Assembly (NCBI RefSeq): GCF_021654455.1
Contig: NZ_AP024276.1
Coordinates: 1,736,001 to 1,800,000, forward strand
Direction: 5' to 3'
DNA: 64,000 bases
Source: Streptococcus parasuis
GTDB taxonomy: Bacteria > Bacillota > Bacilli > Lactobacillales > Streptococcaceae
The position numbers and the translations under genes were made by a program. This document shows, one piece after another, positions 17,275-25,873 of the stretch (the first letter of the stretch is position 1; every line of letters starts with the position of its first letter). Under the pieces are notes generated by a model that saw nothing but the letters and a program-made list of their open reading frames with translations, did not search any database and was not told the DNA's origin.

Positions 17275-17706
17275 TCAGATTCGTTCTTGATTGGCTGATT
17301 GATAGAGATTAGTAATCACATTATCTAAGGATTGACGACTGAGTTGATGTTCCAGTTCTTGTTCAACGCTGGAAAAGATGGGAACCATTGCGCCTTCTAT
17401 ATGCTGCCCAACTGGACAAGAAAGATTGGCATTCTGGTGTATCTGAAATAGGCGAATATGCTCCACTTCTTGCGTCGCAAGGTAGATTTCCAATAAGCTA
17501 ATATCCTTAGGGGACTTGCTCAATTGGTAGCCCGATCGTCCTTGGTGCGAAGTGATTAAGCCTGCATTTTTCAAAAGTGCAATCACCTTGCGGATGTAAC
17601 TGGCATTGGTGCCAACGCTCTCAGCTAAGGCTTGCGAGCTAAGTATTTCCTTACTCTCACTGATCATGGTCAATATATGAAGGGCTACTGAAAACTTTGT
17701 ATCCAT
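17275..17706 (-). CDS. Rrf2 family transcriptional regulator
   Basis: A 143-residue Rrf2 protein with an N-terminal winged helix (MDTKFSVALHILTMI..., recognition region NASYIRKVIALL, wing SGYQLSK). It has a single Cys (NLSCPVG), so it is not a classical iron-sulphur IscR and may be a redox or electrophile sensor. An upstream GTG/ATG frame to 17733 adds 9 residues; 17706 has AAAGGAG seven bases before it. It lies directly upstream of the redox operon and most likely controls it through the 19-bp palindrome. Confidence 0.9.
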   Translation of the reverse strand: MDTKFSVALHILTMISESKEILSSQALAESVGTNASYIRKVIALLKNAGLITSHQGRSGYQLSKSPKDISLLEIYLATQEVEHIRLFQIHQNANLSCPVGQHIEGAMVPIFSSVEQELEHQLSRQSLDNVITNLYQSANQERI

Positions 17707-17811
17707 TAGGTCTCCTTTCTGTCCTTGTATCAACTACAGGAACAAGTTTATCACAAGCCAGACTTCTTGGCAAGGATTTCGCTCAAAAAAATCACAACCT
17801 TCTGGCTGTGA

Positions 17812-18375
17812 CTAATTTTTCCGTATTTTATCCTCTACATATGCTGCACGAGCTCCACCAATCAATTTAGGTCGGCTAGCAAGCGCCGTAACATGTGCTT
17901 GCCCAATTTCCCGAAGTCTTGGTCTAACTGGAACCTGTACATGTTTGATATGCATGCCGATAGCCGTATCTCCGATATCCACACCTGCCTGAGCAGTAAT
18001 AAATTCCACTTCGACTGGATCTTTCATATACTTGAAAGCCGCCAGCTGTCCAGAACCACCTGCATGAAGACTAGGCAAGACATTGACTATTTCCAAATCT
18101 TTCTGAATTGCTAATTCTCTCTCCACGACTAAGGCACGATTGAGGTGTTCGCAGCCTTGGACAGCTAGATAGATACCTTTTGGCTCCAGAATTTCCAAGA
18201 TAGTTTCAACAATCACCTCACCGACTTCCAGACTGGAGTTTTTGCCAATATGCCCACCGATGACCTCACTAGAAGACAAACCTAGGACAAATATCTGACC
18301 CTTTTGAAGATTGCTGAGTTCTAAGACTTCTTGCACAACTTGCTGGGTTTGAACTTTGATTTTATCGAGTGACAT
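17812..18375 (-). CDS. TIGR01440/DUF436 family protein
   Basis: A 187-residue member of the TIGR01440 family, recognised from [32 protein letters not shown] and [16 protein letters not shown]. No function is established for it. The start at 18375 overlaps the 3' end of the ECF S-component gene by 14 bases; a frame from 18399 would add 8 residues. It is the last gene of the truA-kinase-ECF run, which suggests a link with vitamin B6 or pyrimidine salvage, by context only. Confidence 0.85.
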   Translation of the reverse strand: MSLDKIKVQTQQVVQEVLELSNLQKGQIFVLGLSSSEVIGGHIGKNSSLEVGEVIVETILEILEPKGIYLAVQGCEHLNRALVVERELAIQKDLEIVNVLPSLHAGGSGQLAAFKYMKDPVEVEFITAQAGVDIGDTAIGMHIKHVQVPVRPRLREIGQAHVTALASRPKLIGGARAAYVEDKIRKN

Positions 18376-18841
18376 AGTTAATAGCACCGCTTTTCTCAAC
18401 TAATTTAACCACTGCAAACCCTAAGCCCATCCCGACAAAGTTTTGCATGCTATTGCCAAAAACACTTTCAATGGCTTTGAGGTCATTAAAATAAATCCGA
18501 GATGCCAGGTAGTAGCCCCCAACCATAGAGAGTGACGCCAAGACTAGACCGAAAATCCGTTTCTTGCCTGTCCAACCCGCAAAATAACCCTGAGCTCCGT
18601 GAAAAACTAGACTAAAGAATGCCCACTGGGGATAGCCCAGCAAGAAATCTATCAAGAGTCCAGATAAACCGCCGACAATAGCTCCTTCTTTCTTGCCTAA
18701 GTAAAAGGCTGTAAAGTAAACTCCCACATCCAAAAGTGTGAAAAAGCCGGATAGGGTCGGCATATGGACATGGGCCAAGACCAAGGTCAAGGCTGTTAAG
18801 ATGGCTAATAATACTAATTCCTGTGTTTTCTTATTTCTCAT
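18362..18841 (-). CDS. ECF transporter S component (vitamin-specific)
   Basis: A 159-residue integral membrane protein with about five to six hydrophobic segments. The early [17 protein letters not shown] and the [17 protein letters not shown] region match energy-coupling-factor substrate-binding components. It needs the shared EcfAA'T module encoded elsewhere. The start at 18841 overlaps the end of the kinase gene by 11 bases, so they are coupled. Because the neighbour is a pyridoxal/HMP kinase, the likely ligand is a B6 vitamer or hydroxymethylpyrimidine. That is inferred from neighbourhood. Confidence 0.85.
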   Translation of the reverse strand: MRNKKTQELVLLAILTALTLVLAHVHMPTLSGFFTLLDVGVYFTAFYLGKKEGAIVGGLSGLLIDFLLGYPQWAFFSLVFHGAQGYFAGWTGKKRIFGLVLASLSMVGGYYLASRIYFNDLKAIESVFGNSMQNFVGMGLGFAVVKLVEKSGAINYVTR

Positions 18842-19592
18842 ATTGAACCACTCCATAATCATCAGACGTCTCGATTGCCCGATAGACAAACTCTTTCGAT
18901 AACCGAACAGCCTCTAAGGGATCCTTGCCAAGTAAAAGTTGACTGGCAATGCTTGAAGCAAAGGTACAGCCCGCACCGACATTATTACTGGTCAAAATTG
19001 GTGATTCCAACACCTCAATCGTTTGCCCATCATAATAAACATCAATTGCCTTATCTTTGTCTAAACGATTACCACCCTTAATCACCACATGTTTAGCCCC
19101 TAACTCGTACAAATCACGCGCCGCCTGCTTCATTTCTTCGACAGTTTTAATGTCTCTTTGGATCAATAGCTGAGCTTCTGCCAAGTTTGGAGTGATAATA
19201 GTCACATATGGGAAAAATTTCAAGAGTTCGTCACGTAATTGGCTAACCTCTGTATCATGCGTTTCCTTGCAGACCAAAACAGGGTCTAGCACCACAGGAA
19301 TATCTTGGTGGGCCTGAATGACTTCCAAAGCCTGCTCTGCAATTTCAACATTTGGAAGAAGTCCAATCTTAATTGCTGAGAACGGAACGTTCTTCAAGCT
19401 AGCAAGCTGATGAGCAAAAATAGTCGAATCTGTCGGAAATACTTCAAATCCTTTTTCTGTCATCGCAGTCAAGCAAGTGACTGCAACAAAGCCATGCAAT
19501 TTATGAACAGTATAGGTTGTTAAATCTGCATGGAGTCCCCCACCGCTAAAAATATCATTACCCGAAAGTGCCAAAATATAATTAGTCTTCAT
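18831..19592 (-). CDS. pdxK: Pyridoxal/hydroxymethylpyrimidine kinase
   Basis: A 253-residue ribokinase-fold enzyme of the ThiD/PdxK group. Early [13 protein letters not shown] replaces the usual GSDxSGGAGI motif; the conserved [27 protein letters not shown] and the anion-hole [11 protein letters not shown] are all present. It phosphorylates pyridoxal, pyridoxine or HMP using ATP. The pair with an ECF S component suggests salvage of the imported vitamin. It overlaps truA by 11 bases on the upstream side. Confidence 0.9.
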   Translation of the reverse strand: MKTNYILALSGNDIFSGGGLHADLTTYTVHKLHGFVAVTCLTAMTEKGFEVFPTDSTIFAHQLASLKNVPFSAIKIGLLPNVEIAEQALEVIQAHQDIPVVLDPVLVCKETHDTEVSQLRDELLKFFPYVTIITPNLAEAQLLIQRDIKTVEEMKQAARDLYELGAKHVVIKGGNRLDKDKAIDVYYDGQTIEVLESPILTSNNVGAGCTFASSIASQLLLGKDPLEAVRLSKEFVYRAIETSDDYGVVQYEK

Positions 19593-20331
19593 AAATAATC
19601 TCCTTTAAATACAAGCCATTACCAGCAGCGGTAGGTCCAGCCAAATCGCGATTTTTTTCTTCCAAGATTCTCTTGATTTGGTGAACAGGCATACGACCAT
19701 TCCCAATTTTTAGGAGGGTGCCTACCATATTTCGAACCTGCTTATATAAAAAGCCATTGCCCGAAAAAGTAAAAATCAAAAATTGTCGTCGCTGGTCATA
19801 TTCTAGTGTTGCAGACGTGATGGTTCGCACCTTATTTTCCACTGAAGTCCCAGAAGCTGTAAAACCAGTGAAATCATGTGTCCCCTCTAAGTCTTTGATG
19901 GCTTCTCTGATCAAAGAAAGGTCCAGATCATAAGGATAAAAGGTAGCATAATGCCGCATCATGGGATTTTTAGGTCGACCGATATCCACTAGAAATTCAT
20001 AAGTTTTACTATGTTTGGCATAACGACAATGAAAATCATCCGCTACCTGCTCCACCTTGACCACATCGATATCCTCCGGAGTTTGCGTATCTAGGGCAAA
20101 ACGAAGCCTTTCCTCATCTCGAGCACCCAGCAAGTCAAAATGTATGACCTGCCCATAAGCATGCACACCTGCATCTGTCCGACCTGCACCATGCACTGTT
20201 ACTGAGTGCCCACTGTTCAACCGTTTCAAGGTTTTCTCGATTTCTTCCTGAACTGTCCGAGCATGAGGCTGACGTTGAAAACCAGAAAAATCATGCCCAT
20301 CGTAGGAAATAATTGCTTTATATCTTGTCAT
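19582..20331 (-). CDS. truA: tRNA pseudouridine(38-40) synthase
   Basis: A 249-residue Tru[22 protein letters not shown] opens the protein, and [12 protein letters not shown] holds the catalytic Asp. It converts U38-40 in the anticodon arm of many tRNAs. A longer frame from 20394 exists, but the family start is at 20331. There is no ribosome binding site before that ATG, and the -10 hexamer TACAAT lies only 6 bases upstream, so the mRNA may be leaderless. It is first in a run with the kinase, ECF and DUF436 genes. Confidence 0.96.
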   Translation of the reverse strand: MTRYKAIISYDGHDFSGFQRQPHARTVQEEIEKTLKRLNSGHSVTVHGAGRTDAGVHAYGQVIHFDLLGARDEERLRFALDTQTPEDIDVVKVEQVADDFHCRYAKHSKTYEFLVDIGRPKNPMMRHYATFYPYDLDLSLIREAIKDLEGTHDFTGFTASGTSVENKVRTITSATLEYDQRRQFLIFTFSGNGFLYKQVRNMVGTLLKIGNGRMPVHQIKRILEEKNRDLAGPTAAGNGLYLKEIIYED

Positions 20332-20657
20332 GTTCTGATTGTAGCATAGGTGTATAGGATGAACAATACAGAAAAAACTCAACTGTCCTATCACAGATTT
20401 AATCTCATCTATTTTGACTTTTCTAAAATACGCATAATAATGAAGTCAAAAGAATGACATACTGTTCATCAATTTTTCCTGATACCTAGGTGCCTCTGTT
20501 GAACAACAAATCATAACACTTCAGGAACGCCGCATTACAATAAATTAGGTTGCTCACTTCGTCCACAACCGAGTCCATCGTTGACACCTCTTGTAAAAAG
20601 GATTATAATGAAATTGCACTTGATTAGAATTATTCTTAAAAAGAGGAGGAGGTACGA
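20332..20657. promoter_or_regulatory. truA-perR divergent spacer
   Basis: Minus strand, truA promoter: TTGTTC (20361-20366), 17-base spacer, TACAAT (20338-20343). Plus strand, perR promoter: TTGACA (20581-20586), 17-base spacer, TATAAT (20604-20609). TTAGAATTATTCTTA (20624-20638) is a PerR-box match just downstream of the perR -10. Between the promoters an inverted repeat TTTTGACTT/AAGTCAAAA (20412-20451) is visible. No gene is seen. Confidence 0.8.
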
Positions 20658-21122
20658 ATGGAATTACATTCTCATCTTAATGCAGAACACCAGACCGCCT
20701 TTGAACATGTTATTCAACATCTAAAAGAAAAAAGAATTCGGATAACCGAAACCAGGAAAGCTGTTGTTGCCTATATCATTGAAAGCGACGATCATCCTAG
20801 TGCGGAGATGATTTATTCGGATCTTTTACCTAACTATCCGAATATGAGCTTAGCGACAGTATACAATAACCTCAAGGTTTTGTTAGAAGAAGGTTTTGTT
20901 ACTGAGCTGAAACGTGCGAATGACACTACTACCTACTATGATTTCATGGGACATGAACACCTCAATGTTATTTGTGAAAAATGTGGAAAAATCACGGATT
21001 TTATGGATGTGGAAATTCCTAGCCTCAAGAAAGAAGCACATGAGCAAACTGGCTATAAAATAACTAAAGAAGTCTTATCTATTTATGGAATTTGTCCAGA
21101 ATGCCAACAGCTAAAAAAATAA
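20658..21122 (+). CDS. perR: Fur-family peroxide regulator PerR
   Basis: A 154-residue Fur-family repressor. The N-terminal winged helix spans about 15-85, with the recognition helix SLATVYNNLKVL. The structural zinc site is two CxxC pairs (Cys106/109, Cys146/149). Regulatory metal ligands expected for PerR are present, including Asp95, His99 and His101. AGGAGGAGG precedes the start. S. suis has a PerR of this type controlling peroxide and iron genes. A PerR box in its own promoter predicts autoregulation, and the neighbour pmtA has two boxes. Confidence 0.93.
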   Translation: MELHSHLNAEHQTAFEHVIQHLKEKRIRITETRKAVVAYIIESDDHPSAEMIYSDLLPNYPNMSLATVYNNLKVLLEEGFVTELKRANDTTTYYDFMGHEHLNVICEKCGKITDFMDVEIPSLKKEAHEQTGYKITKEVLSIYGICPECQQLKK

Positions 21123-21154
21123 ATAGTGAAGTGACCATATCGCACTTCTCATTC

Positions 21155-21190
21155 AGACAAGCATTGTAATGATGTTTGTCTTTTTGTTTT
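21155..21190 (+). terminator. Terminator of perR
   Basis: AGACAAGCAT and ATGATGTTTGTCT form an imperfect stem followed by a T-rich run. A second small hairpin, GAAGTG/CACTTC at 21127-21148, precedes it. Confidence 0.75.
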
Positions 21191-21238
21191 CACCAATCAT
21201 CTTTGACGAAAATCTTATAATTGTCAGAATTTTGTTAT

Positions 21239-21286
21239 TTAGAATTATTATAATTAAGCTTGACAATTTAATTATAATTGTTATAA
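21239..21286 (+). promoter_or_regulatory. pmtA promoter with two PerR boxes
   Basis: TTGACA (21260-21265), a 16-base spacer and TATAAT (21282-21287) form the promoter. TTAGAATTATTATAA (21239-21253) lies just upstream, and TTATAATTGTTATAA (21272-21286) covers the spacer and -10. Both fit the PerR consensus TTATAATNATTATAA with one mismatch each. Confidence 0.85.
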
Positions 21287-21329
21287 TTAAAATATAAATA
21301 ACAATTCTTCTAATTAAGGAATTACGATT

Positions 21330-23201
21330 ATGAAACTAGTAACCCTTTTTAAAAACAATATACATATTCTAACGACCAGTCTTTGCCTACTCTTTATTTT
21401 GATTGGTGTCTTGTTACTTCAGATTGATCTAGAACCATTTGCTGCACCAGCATTCATTCTAGCTTTTCTAATTGGTGGGTATCAGTCCGCCAAAGATGGT
21501 CTTTCTGAACTTATTTTTGATAAACATTTATCAGTTGATGTTCTGATGATTTTAGCTGCTATTGGATCTGGTATTATTGGTTACTGGATGGAGGGGGCAC
21601 TTCTCATCTTTATCTTCTCTCTTTCAAATACTTTGGAAGAATTGGCGATGGAAAAAAGTAGAAATGCCATCGCTTCACTGATGAACATGACACCACCCAC
21701 AGCTCGTAAAATCGAAGAAAATGGGGACATTACAGTTTTAGAAACAGCAGATATTCACATCGGTGATTTCTTACAGGTTCGTAAAGGGGACACTGTTCCC
21801 TTGGACGGACGGTTGATGAGCGATCAATCTATTTTTGATGAGTCAATGATCACTGGTGAGCCTTTGCCTGCTGAAAAATTGATGGGCGCCACAGTTATCG
21901 GCGGAACCATTAACCAAGGTCCAACTGTAACCATTCAAGTAACAGCTGAAAAAGGTGATGCTTTGTTTGACAAAATTGTTCAGATGGTTGAAAATGCACA
22001 GGAATCAAAGTCCAAAGCGGCTACCTTCATTGAAAATATGGAAGATACCTATGTCAAAGTTGTACTCGTAGCAGTTCCCATTTTTATTCTCTTTGTACAC
22101 TTTGCATTAGGATGGGACTGGTTGAACTCCTTCTATCGTGGTATGATTCTGTTAACCATTGCATCCCCATGTGCACTAGTCGCTAGCTCTTCACCTGCGA
22201 CACTTTCTGCCATCAGTCGTGCGGCGCGCAAGGGCATGATTATCAAAGGCGGTGATATTGCGGATAACATTGCCAACTTAGAAGCTATTGTTTTCGATAA
22301 AACAGGTACATTAACCATTGGGAAACCAGAAGTTGTCGGGGCAACCTATCTTGGCGATGAAAAGCTAATCAATGAAATTGTTCAAGCAGTTGAAAAACAA
22401 TCTAGCCATCCTATCGCTCAAGCTCTTCAGAATTATACTGTTGACAGCTCTGCTATTGTCCTCCAAAACCTTAAAGACCTAACTGGTAAAGGTTTGGAAG
22501 CCGAGTACGAGGGAAATCGCTGGAAAATCGGTAAATCTGGATTTGTAGTAGAAACGCTGGTCAAACCACTTTCTACTGACTTGATTGCAGACATTGATCA
22601 AGCAGAAGGCACGGGTAAAACGTTGGTCTATGTCAGCCAAAACAATCAACTAATGGCTATCTTTTTCATTGAGGATCGTGTAAAACCAGAGACTAAAACC
22701 CTGATAAGTCAATTGAAGGACATGGGAGTAACACCTATACTCCTAACTGGGGATCAAGAAAAGACAGCCCGATATGTAGCTAGTCAAGTCGGTATCGAAC
22801 GCGTCATTGCCAATTGCCTACCAACCGATAAGGCCTCAATCATCCAAGAGTTGCAAAAAGAGTTTTCTTCCGTTGGTATGGTTGGAGATGGGATTAACGA
22901 TGCCCCAGCTCTTGCTCAAGCTAATGTCAGCTACGCTATGGGAAGCGGTACAGATATTGCGATGGAATCAGCGGATATCGTACTCATGGAAGACCTGACG
23001 AGAATTCCGTATTCTGTCCGCCTATCTAAAAAAATGCGTGGAATTATCAAACAAAATATCATTTTTGCCCTCTCAGTCATCGCAGTTCTCATCATCTCTA
23101 ACCTCTTCCAATCAATTAATCTCCCACTCGGAGTGGTTGGTCATGAAGGCTCCACAATTCTTGTGATTTTGAATGGACTAAGACTCCTATATTTTAAATA
23201 G
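21330..23201 (+). CDS. pmtA: P1B-type metal efflux ATPase PmtA
   Basis: A 623-residue heavy-metal P-type ATPase. Membrane segments frame the ITGEP actuator motif, the transmembrane metal motif SPC in IASPCALVASSSPA, the phosphorylation motif DKTGTLT, the nucleotide motif SSHPIAQAL and the hinge GDGINDAPAL. There is no N-terminal CxxC or His-rich metal domain. The family (ZosA/PmtA) is known in S. suis and S. pyogenes as a PerR-controlled ferrous iron (and cobalt) exporter. It lies next to perR with two PerR boxes in its promoter, which agrees with that role. Confidence 0.93.
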   Translation: MKLVTLFKNNIHILTTSLCLLFILIGVLLLQIDLEPFAAPAFILAFLIGGYQSAKDGLSELIFDKHLSVDVLMILAAIGSGIIGYWMEGALLIFIFSLSNTLEELAMEKSRNAIASLMNMTPPTARKIEENGDITVLETADIHIGDFLQVRKGDTVPLDGRLMSDQSIFDESMITGEPLPAEKLMGATVIGGTINQGPTVTIQVTAEKGDALFDKIVQMVENAQESKSKAATFIENMEDTYVKVVLVAVPIFILFVHFALGWDWLNSFYRGMILLTIASPCALVASSSPATLSAISRAARKGMIIKGGDIADNIANLEAIVFDKTGTLTIGKPEVVGATYLGDEKLINEIVQAVEKQSSHPIAQALQNYTVDSSAIVLQNLKDLTGKGLEAEYEGNRWKIGKSGFVVETLVKPLSTDLIADIDQAEGTGKTLVYVSQNNQLMAIFFIEDRVKPETKTLISQLKDMGVTPILLTGDQEKTARYVASQVGIERVIANCLPTDKASIIQELQKEFSSVGMVGDGINDAPALAQANVSYAMGSGTDIAMESADIVLMEDLTRIPYSVRLSKKMRGIIKQNIIFALSVIAVLIISNLFQSINLPLGVVGHEGSTILVILNGLRLLYFK

Positions 23202-23205
23202 CTTC

Positions 23206-23231
23206 AAACCGCCAGGTAGTTGGCGGTTTTC
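23206..23231 (+). terminator. Terminator of pmtA
   Basis: AAACCGCC and GGCGGTTT pair around an 8-base loop and run into a T-rich sequence. Confidence 0.88.
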
Positions 23232-23256
23232 TTATTATTCTTTTTTAAAAAAACGC

Positions 23257-23319
23257 TTGCATTCCAAAAATTATTGTTTTATAATAATTTTGAAGATAAT
23301 ATTATCATAAAACAATAAT
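23257..23319 (+). promoter_or_regulatory. Promoter with long inverted repeat, DUF2975 operon
   Basis: TTGCAT (23257-23262), a 17-base spacer and TATAAT (23280-23285) form the promoter. The arms ATTATTGTTTTAT (23270-23282) and ATAAAACAATAAT (23307-23319) are perfect inverted copies, 24 bases apart. The left arm overlaps the -10, so a dimeric regulator bound here would block transcription. The HTH protein encoded within the operon is the obvious candidate, by inference. Confidence 0.75.
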
Positions 23320-23334
23320 AATTGGAGGTTTGCT

Positions 23335-23859
23335 ATGAAAACCAATCTACTCAAAACAGCTGGACTATTAGCTGGTTGTGTTCGCTATTTCTTCTATTTC
23401 ACGATTGCTCTTTATACCATCTTTACATTGGCTGGTCTTGGAGGCGACTCATTTGTGATAGACTCTTGGGAATACACCTTTAACAAACCCATTGACCAGA
23501 TTAGTGTTTGGCTCATTCTTTTAACGACTGGATTGATTCTAGTTGTCTTAGTAGCACTCAGTCACATTGCCTACCTGATTCAAAAGCTATGCAAGTTATT
23601 TCTGGAAGAAGATTATTTCGCTTCAGCTAGTCTGGAACTTTATCAGAAACTCTTCATCAGTTTGCTCATCCTGACTGCTGGGCAATTTTGCCTAACCAGC
23701 TTGATCGCCTTGACAAATGCTGCTGGAGCAAACAACTTCCTCAATCTGCGTTGGTCAGATTTCATCCTCAATGCCCTCTTTATCTTCCTGACATATTTTG
23801 TCTGGACCTTAGTACAAAAGGGGCAACAACTAGCAACTGAGAACAGCGAGTTTATCTGA
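23335..23859 (+). CDS. DUF2975 membrane protein (first copy)
   Basis: A 174-residue protein with four predicted transmembrane helices (about 15-35, 58-82, 105-128, 143-163), matching DUF2975. This family is commonly encoded next to a small Cro/C1-type HTH regulator, and that is the case here: the HTH gene begins one base after this stop codon. TTGGAGG precedes the start. A second DUF2975 protein follows the HTH gene. Membrane location is clear; function is unknown. Confidence 0.85.
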   Translation: MKTNLLKTAGLLAGCVRYFFYFTIALYTIFTLAGLGGDSFVIDSWEYTFNKPIDQISVWLILLTTGLILVVLVALSHIAYLIQKLCKLFLEEDYFASASLELYQKLFISLLILTAGQFCLTSLIALTNAAGANNFLNLRWSDFILNALFIFLTYFVWTLVQKGQQLATENSEFI

Positions 23860-23860
23860 T

Positions 23861-24076
23861 ATGGAAATGATTCGCGTAAACTTAGACAAGGTCCTCAAAG
23901 ATCGGCAAATGACTTCCAAGGACCTAGCAGAGCAAGTCGGCATCACCGAAGCCAACCTGTCCATTCTCAAGACAGGCAAGGCAAAAGGTATTCGTTTTAA
24001 TACCTTGATGAGCATCTGCCGCATCCTAGATTGCCAACCAGGAGATATTTTGGAATATGTGAATGAGGGGGAATAG
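23861..24076 (+). CDS. Cro/C1-type HTH regulator (YozG-like)
   Basis: A 71-residue single-domain helix-turn-helix protein: MTSKDLAEQVGITEANLSILKTGKAKGIRFNTL carries the HTH, and the C-terminus CRILDCQPGDILEYV is typical of the YozG/XRE_N group that pairs with DUF2975 proteins. It is sandwiched with 1-base gaps between two DUF2975 genes, so all three are co-translated. It probably controls the operon through the 13-bp inverted arms around the promoter. Confidence 0.9.
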   Translation: MEMIRVNLDKVLKDRQMTSKDLAEQVGITEANLSILKTGKAKGIRFNTLMSICRILDCQPGDILEYVNEGE

Positions 24077-24077
24077 C

Positions 24078-24584
24078 ATGAACAAAAAGATATTTTTCAA
24101 CATCGTCATACAGTTGCTAACGTTTATTCGTTATGGATTGATTGCCTTAACGGGACTGATAATGTTGGCACTTCTTATTCTACTTATAGGCGGGAAACCT
24201 ATTCAAAATAGTCTACAATTAGATGTCCCCTTGCCTATCATTGTTATTATTCTAATCATAAGTATCCTATTGGTAGCCTGCTTTATCTACATGGCCACCA
24301 TACTCAAAAAATTGCTCATCAACTTTCAAACAGGAACTATTTTCTCAACTGAAAATGTGGTCTATACAAAGATAATTTTAGGAACCTTAATCGTATGGAC
24401 GAGCATACAATTTGCAAGTGCTTTTTTCCTATCTTACCTAGATTTAAAGAATGTAAGTGATCTATATGATTTTTCACTTAGTGACTACTTCATAAATGGT
24501 GTGCTGATTATTATTGCACTACTAGCAAAGATAGTGTTGGAAAAAGGTGTGCTTTTACAAGCTGAAAATGATGAAATTATATAA
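24078..24584 (+). CDS. DUF2975 membrane protein (second copy)
   Basis: A 168-residue protein with four predicted membrane helices, similar in layout to the first DUF2975 protein but diverged in sequence; both end in a short tail of the type GxxLxxENxEFI/ENDEII. The start at 24078 follows GAGGGGGAA; a frame from 24063 adds 5 residues overlapping the HTH gene. The two copies may form a heteromeric membrane partner for the HTH protein. That is inference. Confidence 0.82.
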   Translation: MNKKIFFNIVIQLLTFIRYGLIALTGLIMLALLILLIGGKPIQNSLQLDVPLPIIVIILIISILLVACFIYMATILKKLLINFQTGTIFSTENVVYTKIILGTLIVWTSIQFASAFFLSYLDLKNVSDLYDFSLSDYFINGVLIIIALLAKIVLEKGVLLQAENDEII

Positions 24585-24592
24585 AGGAGCCC

Positions 24593-25066
24593 ATGATGAA
24601 AAAGTATATTTCCCTCATTGCACTCTGCATGATGATACCTTGCTTAAGTGCTTGTCACTCTGTCACTTCAGAAGTGAATAAAGAAGTGCAAAAAGAGCTA
24701 ACAGCAGCTTCCATTGAAACAGAAAAAGCTCTAAAAACAGATGAACATCTGGCTAAGATTGAGAACTTTCAGCAAATTTTCGAAATCACCGCATCCAAAG
24801 GAGAGTTCTCTCTTGAATCTCTTTTCTCTGGTAAGGTCTATTTAATGGCAACAAAAGAAAATCTTGAGAAACTCTCAAAAGAAGAGTTTACTCTGAATGA
24901 AAAGAGCTTCTCAACTATCGATGCTGGTAGTAGCAGCGATTTTAATATCCGCTACAAAAATCAAACTTACTTTACTGTTCAAAGCTTATCCGTGCAAGAT
25001 CTGGAGGATTTCGAATACACCAGATCCTCTTCCACTTCTGCTATTCTTGTCTTCTATCCAGACTAG
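24593..25066 (+). CDS. Small lipoprotein, unknown family
   Basis: A 157-residue protein with a lipoprotein signal peptide (MMKKYISLIALCMMIPCLSAC), lipidated at the Cys of LSAC. The mature part begins with a polar helical stretch rich in Lys/Glu, followed by a beta-rich region ending SSTSAILVFYPD. I do not recognise the family. It starts 8 bases after the second DUF2975 gene, with AAAGGAG upstream, so it is the last member of this operon. The ATG at 24596 is an equally possible start. Confidence 0.8.
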   Translation: MMKKYISLIALCMMIPCLSACHSVTSEVNKEVQKELTAASIETEKALKTDEHLAKIENFQQIFEITASKGEFSLESLFSGKVYLMATKENLEKLSKEEFTLNEKSFSTIDAGSSSDFNIRYKNQTYFTVQSLSVQDLEDFEYTRSSSTSAILVFYPD

Positions 25067-25068
25067 CA

Positions 25069-25105
25069 AAAATTCCTCGGTTCTCTTGAATCGAGGAATT
25101 TTTTT
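25069..25105. terminator. Bidirectional terminator
   Basis: AAATTCCTCG and CGAGGAATTT form a 10-bp stem with T7 on the plus side, between the lipoprotein gene (plus) and the ABC permease gene (minus). It serves both convergent operons. Confidence 0.9.
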
Positions 25106-25775
25106 AATAAGTCGCCAAGCGTTTTTCTAAATGAACTTGCCCAACCGCATAGAGGGTACAAATAAGCCAGTAGATAAGAGCCACACAGATATAGACTGTC
25201 ATATAATCAGACTTGGCTCCTCCGACAATTTTTGCCTTATTGAAAATCTCCGGAACCGTAATCATAGCAGTTAGGGAAGTACTCTTCACCATGTCTAATA
25301 AAACATTACTTAGAGGTGGAAGAGCAATCCGAAAGGCTTGAGGAATGATGATTTTTCGGTAAATCACATTTGTTCTCAAGCCAAGCGACTTCGCTGCCTC
25401 CCATTGTCCTTTATCTATTGCTGAAAGAGATGCACGAATAATTTCAGAAATATAGGCACTAGACATTGAGGTAAAGGCAATGATAGAGGCAGAAATTGCA
25501 TCCAATTGTAGTCCCATAAATGGGAGACCAAAGTAAATGAAGAAGAGAAGAACCATAAGTGGGATACCACGCATGAGTGAGATATGCAGCATCGCTAACC
25601 AGCGTAATGGGGTAATCTTGGACATTCGTAACAATGCGACGAAAAAGCCACAAAAAGTCCCTAATGCAAATCCAATCAATGACAAGGAGAGTGTATAAGG
25701 TAAGCCTTCCAGAATCTGCGGGATTGCTTCCCACGCAATTTCTGCATTAAATACTGCCTGCCAATTGATATTCAT
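25104..25775 (-). CDS. Polar amino-acid ABC transporter permease
   Basis: A 223-residue HisM/GlnP-type permease with about five membrane helices. The EAA loop is seen as AAKSLGLRTNVIYRKIIIPQAFRIALPPL, preceded by a typical EIIRASLSAIDKGQWEA. It forms the membrane channel for a polar amino acid. It lies 98 bases downstream of its binding-protein gene. No ATPase subunit gene is adjacent, so it must use one encoded elsewhere. Confidence 0.92.
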   Translation of the reverse strand: MNINWQAVFNAEIAWEAIPQILEGLPYTLSLSLIGFALGTFCGFFVALLRMSKITPLRWLAMLHISLMRGIPLMVLLFFIYFGLPFMGLQLDAISASIIAFTSMSSAYISEIIRASLSAIDKGQWEAAKSLGLRTNVIYRKIIIPQAFRIALPPLSNVLLDMVKSTSLTAMITVPEIFNKAKIVGGAKSDYMTVYICVALIYWLICTLYAVGQVHLEKRLATY

Positions 25776-25873
25776 CTTTTCCTCTCTTTTCTTAAAACCT
25801 TAAACTGAAACTTAACAATGATCAACATCGACAAGATTGTTGAAGGTTAGCTACTTTTGCTTTTCATTGGGAA

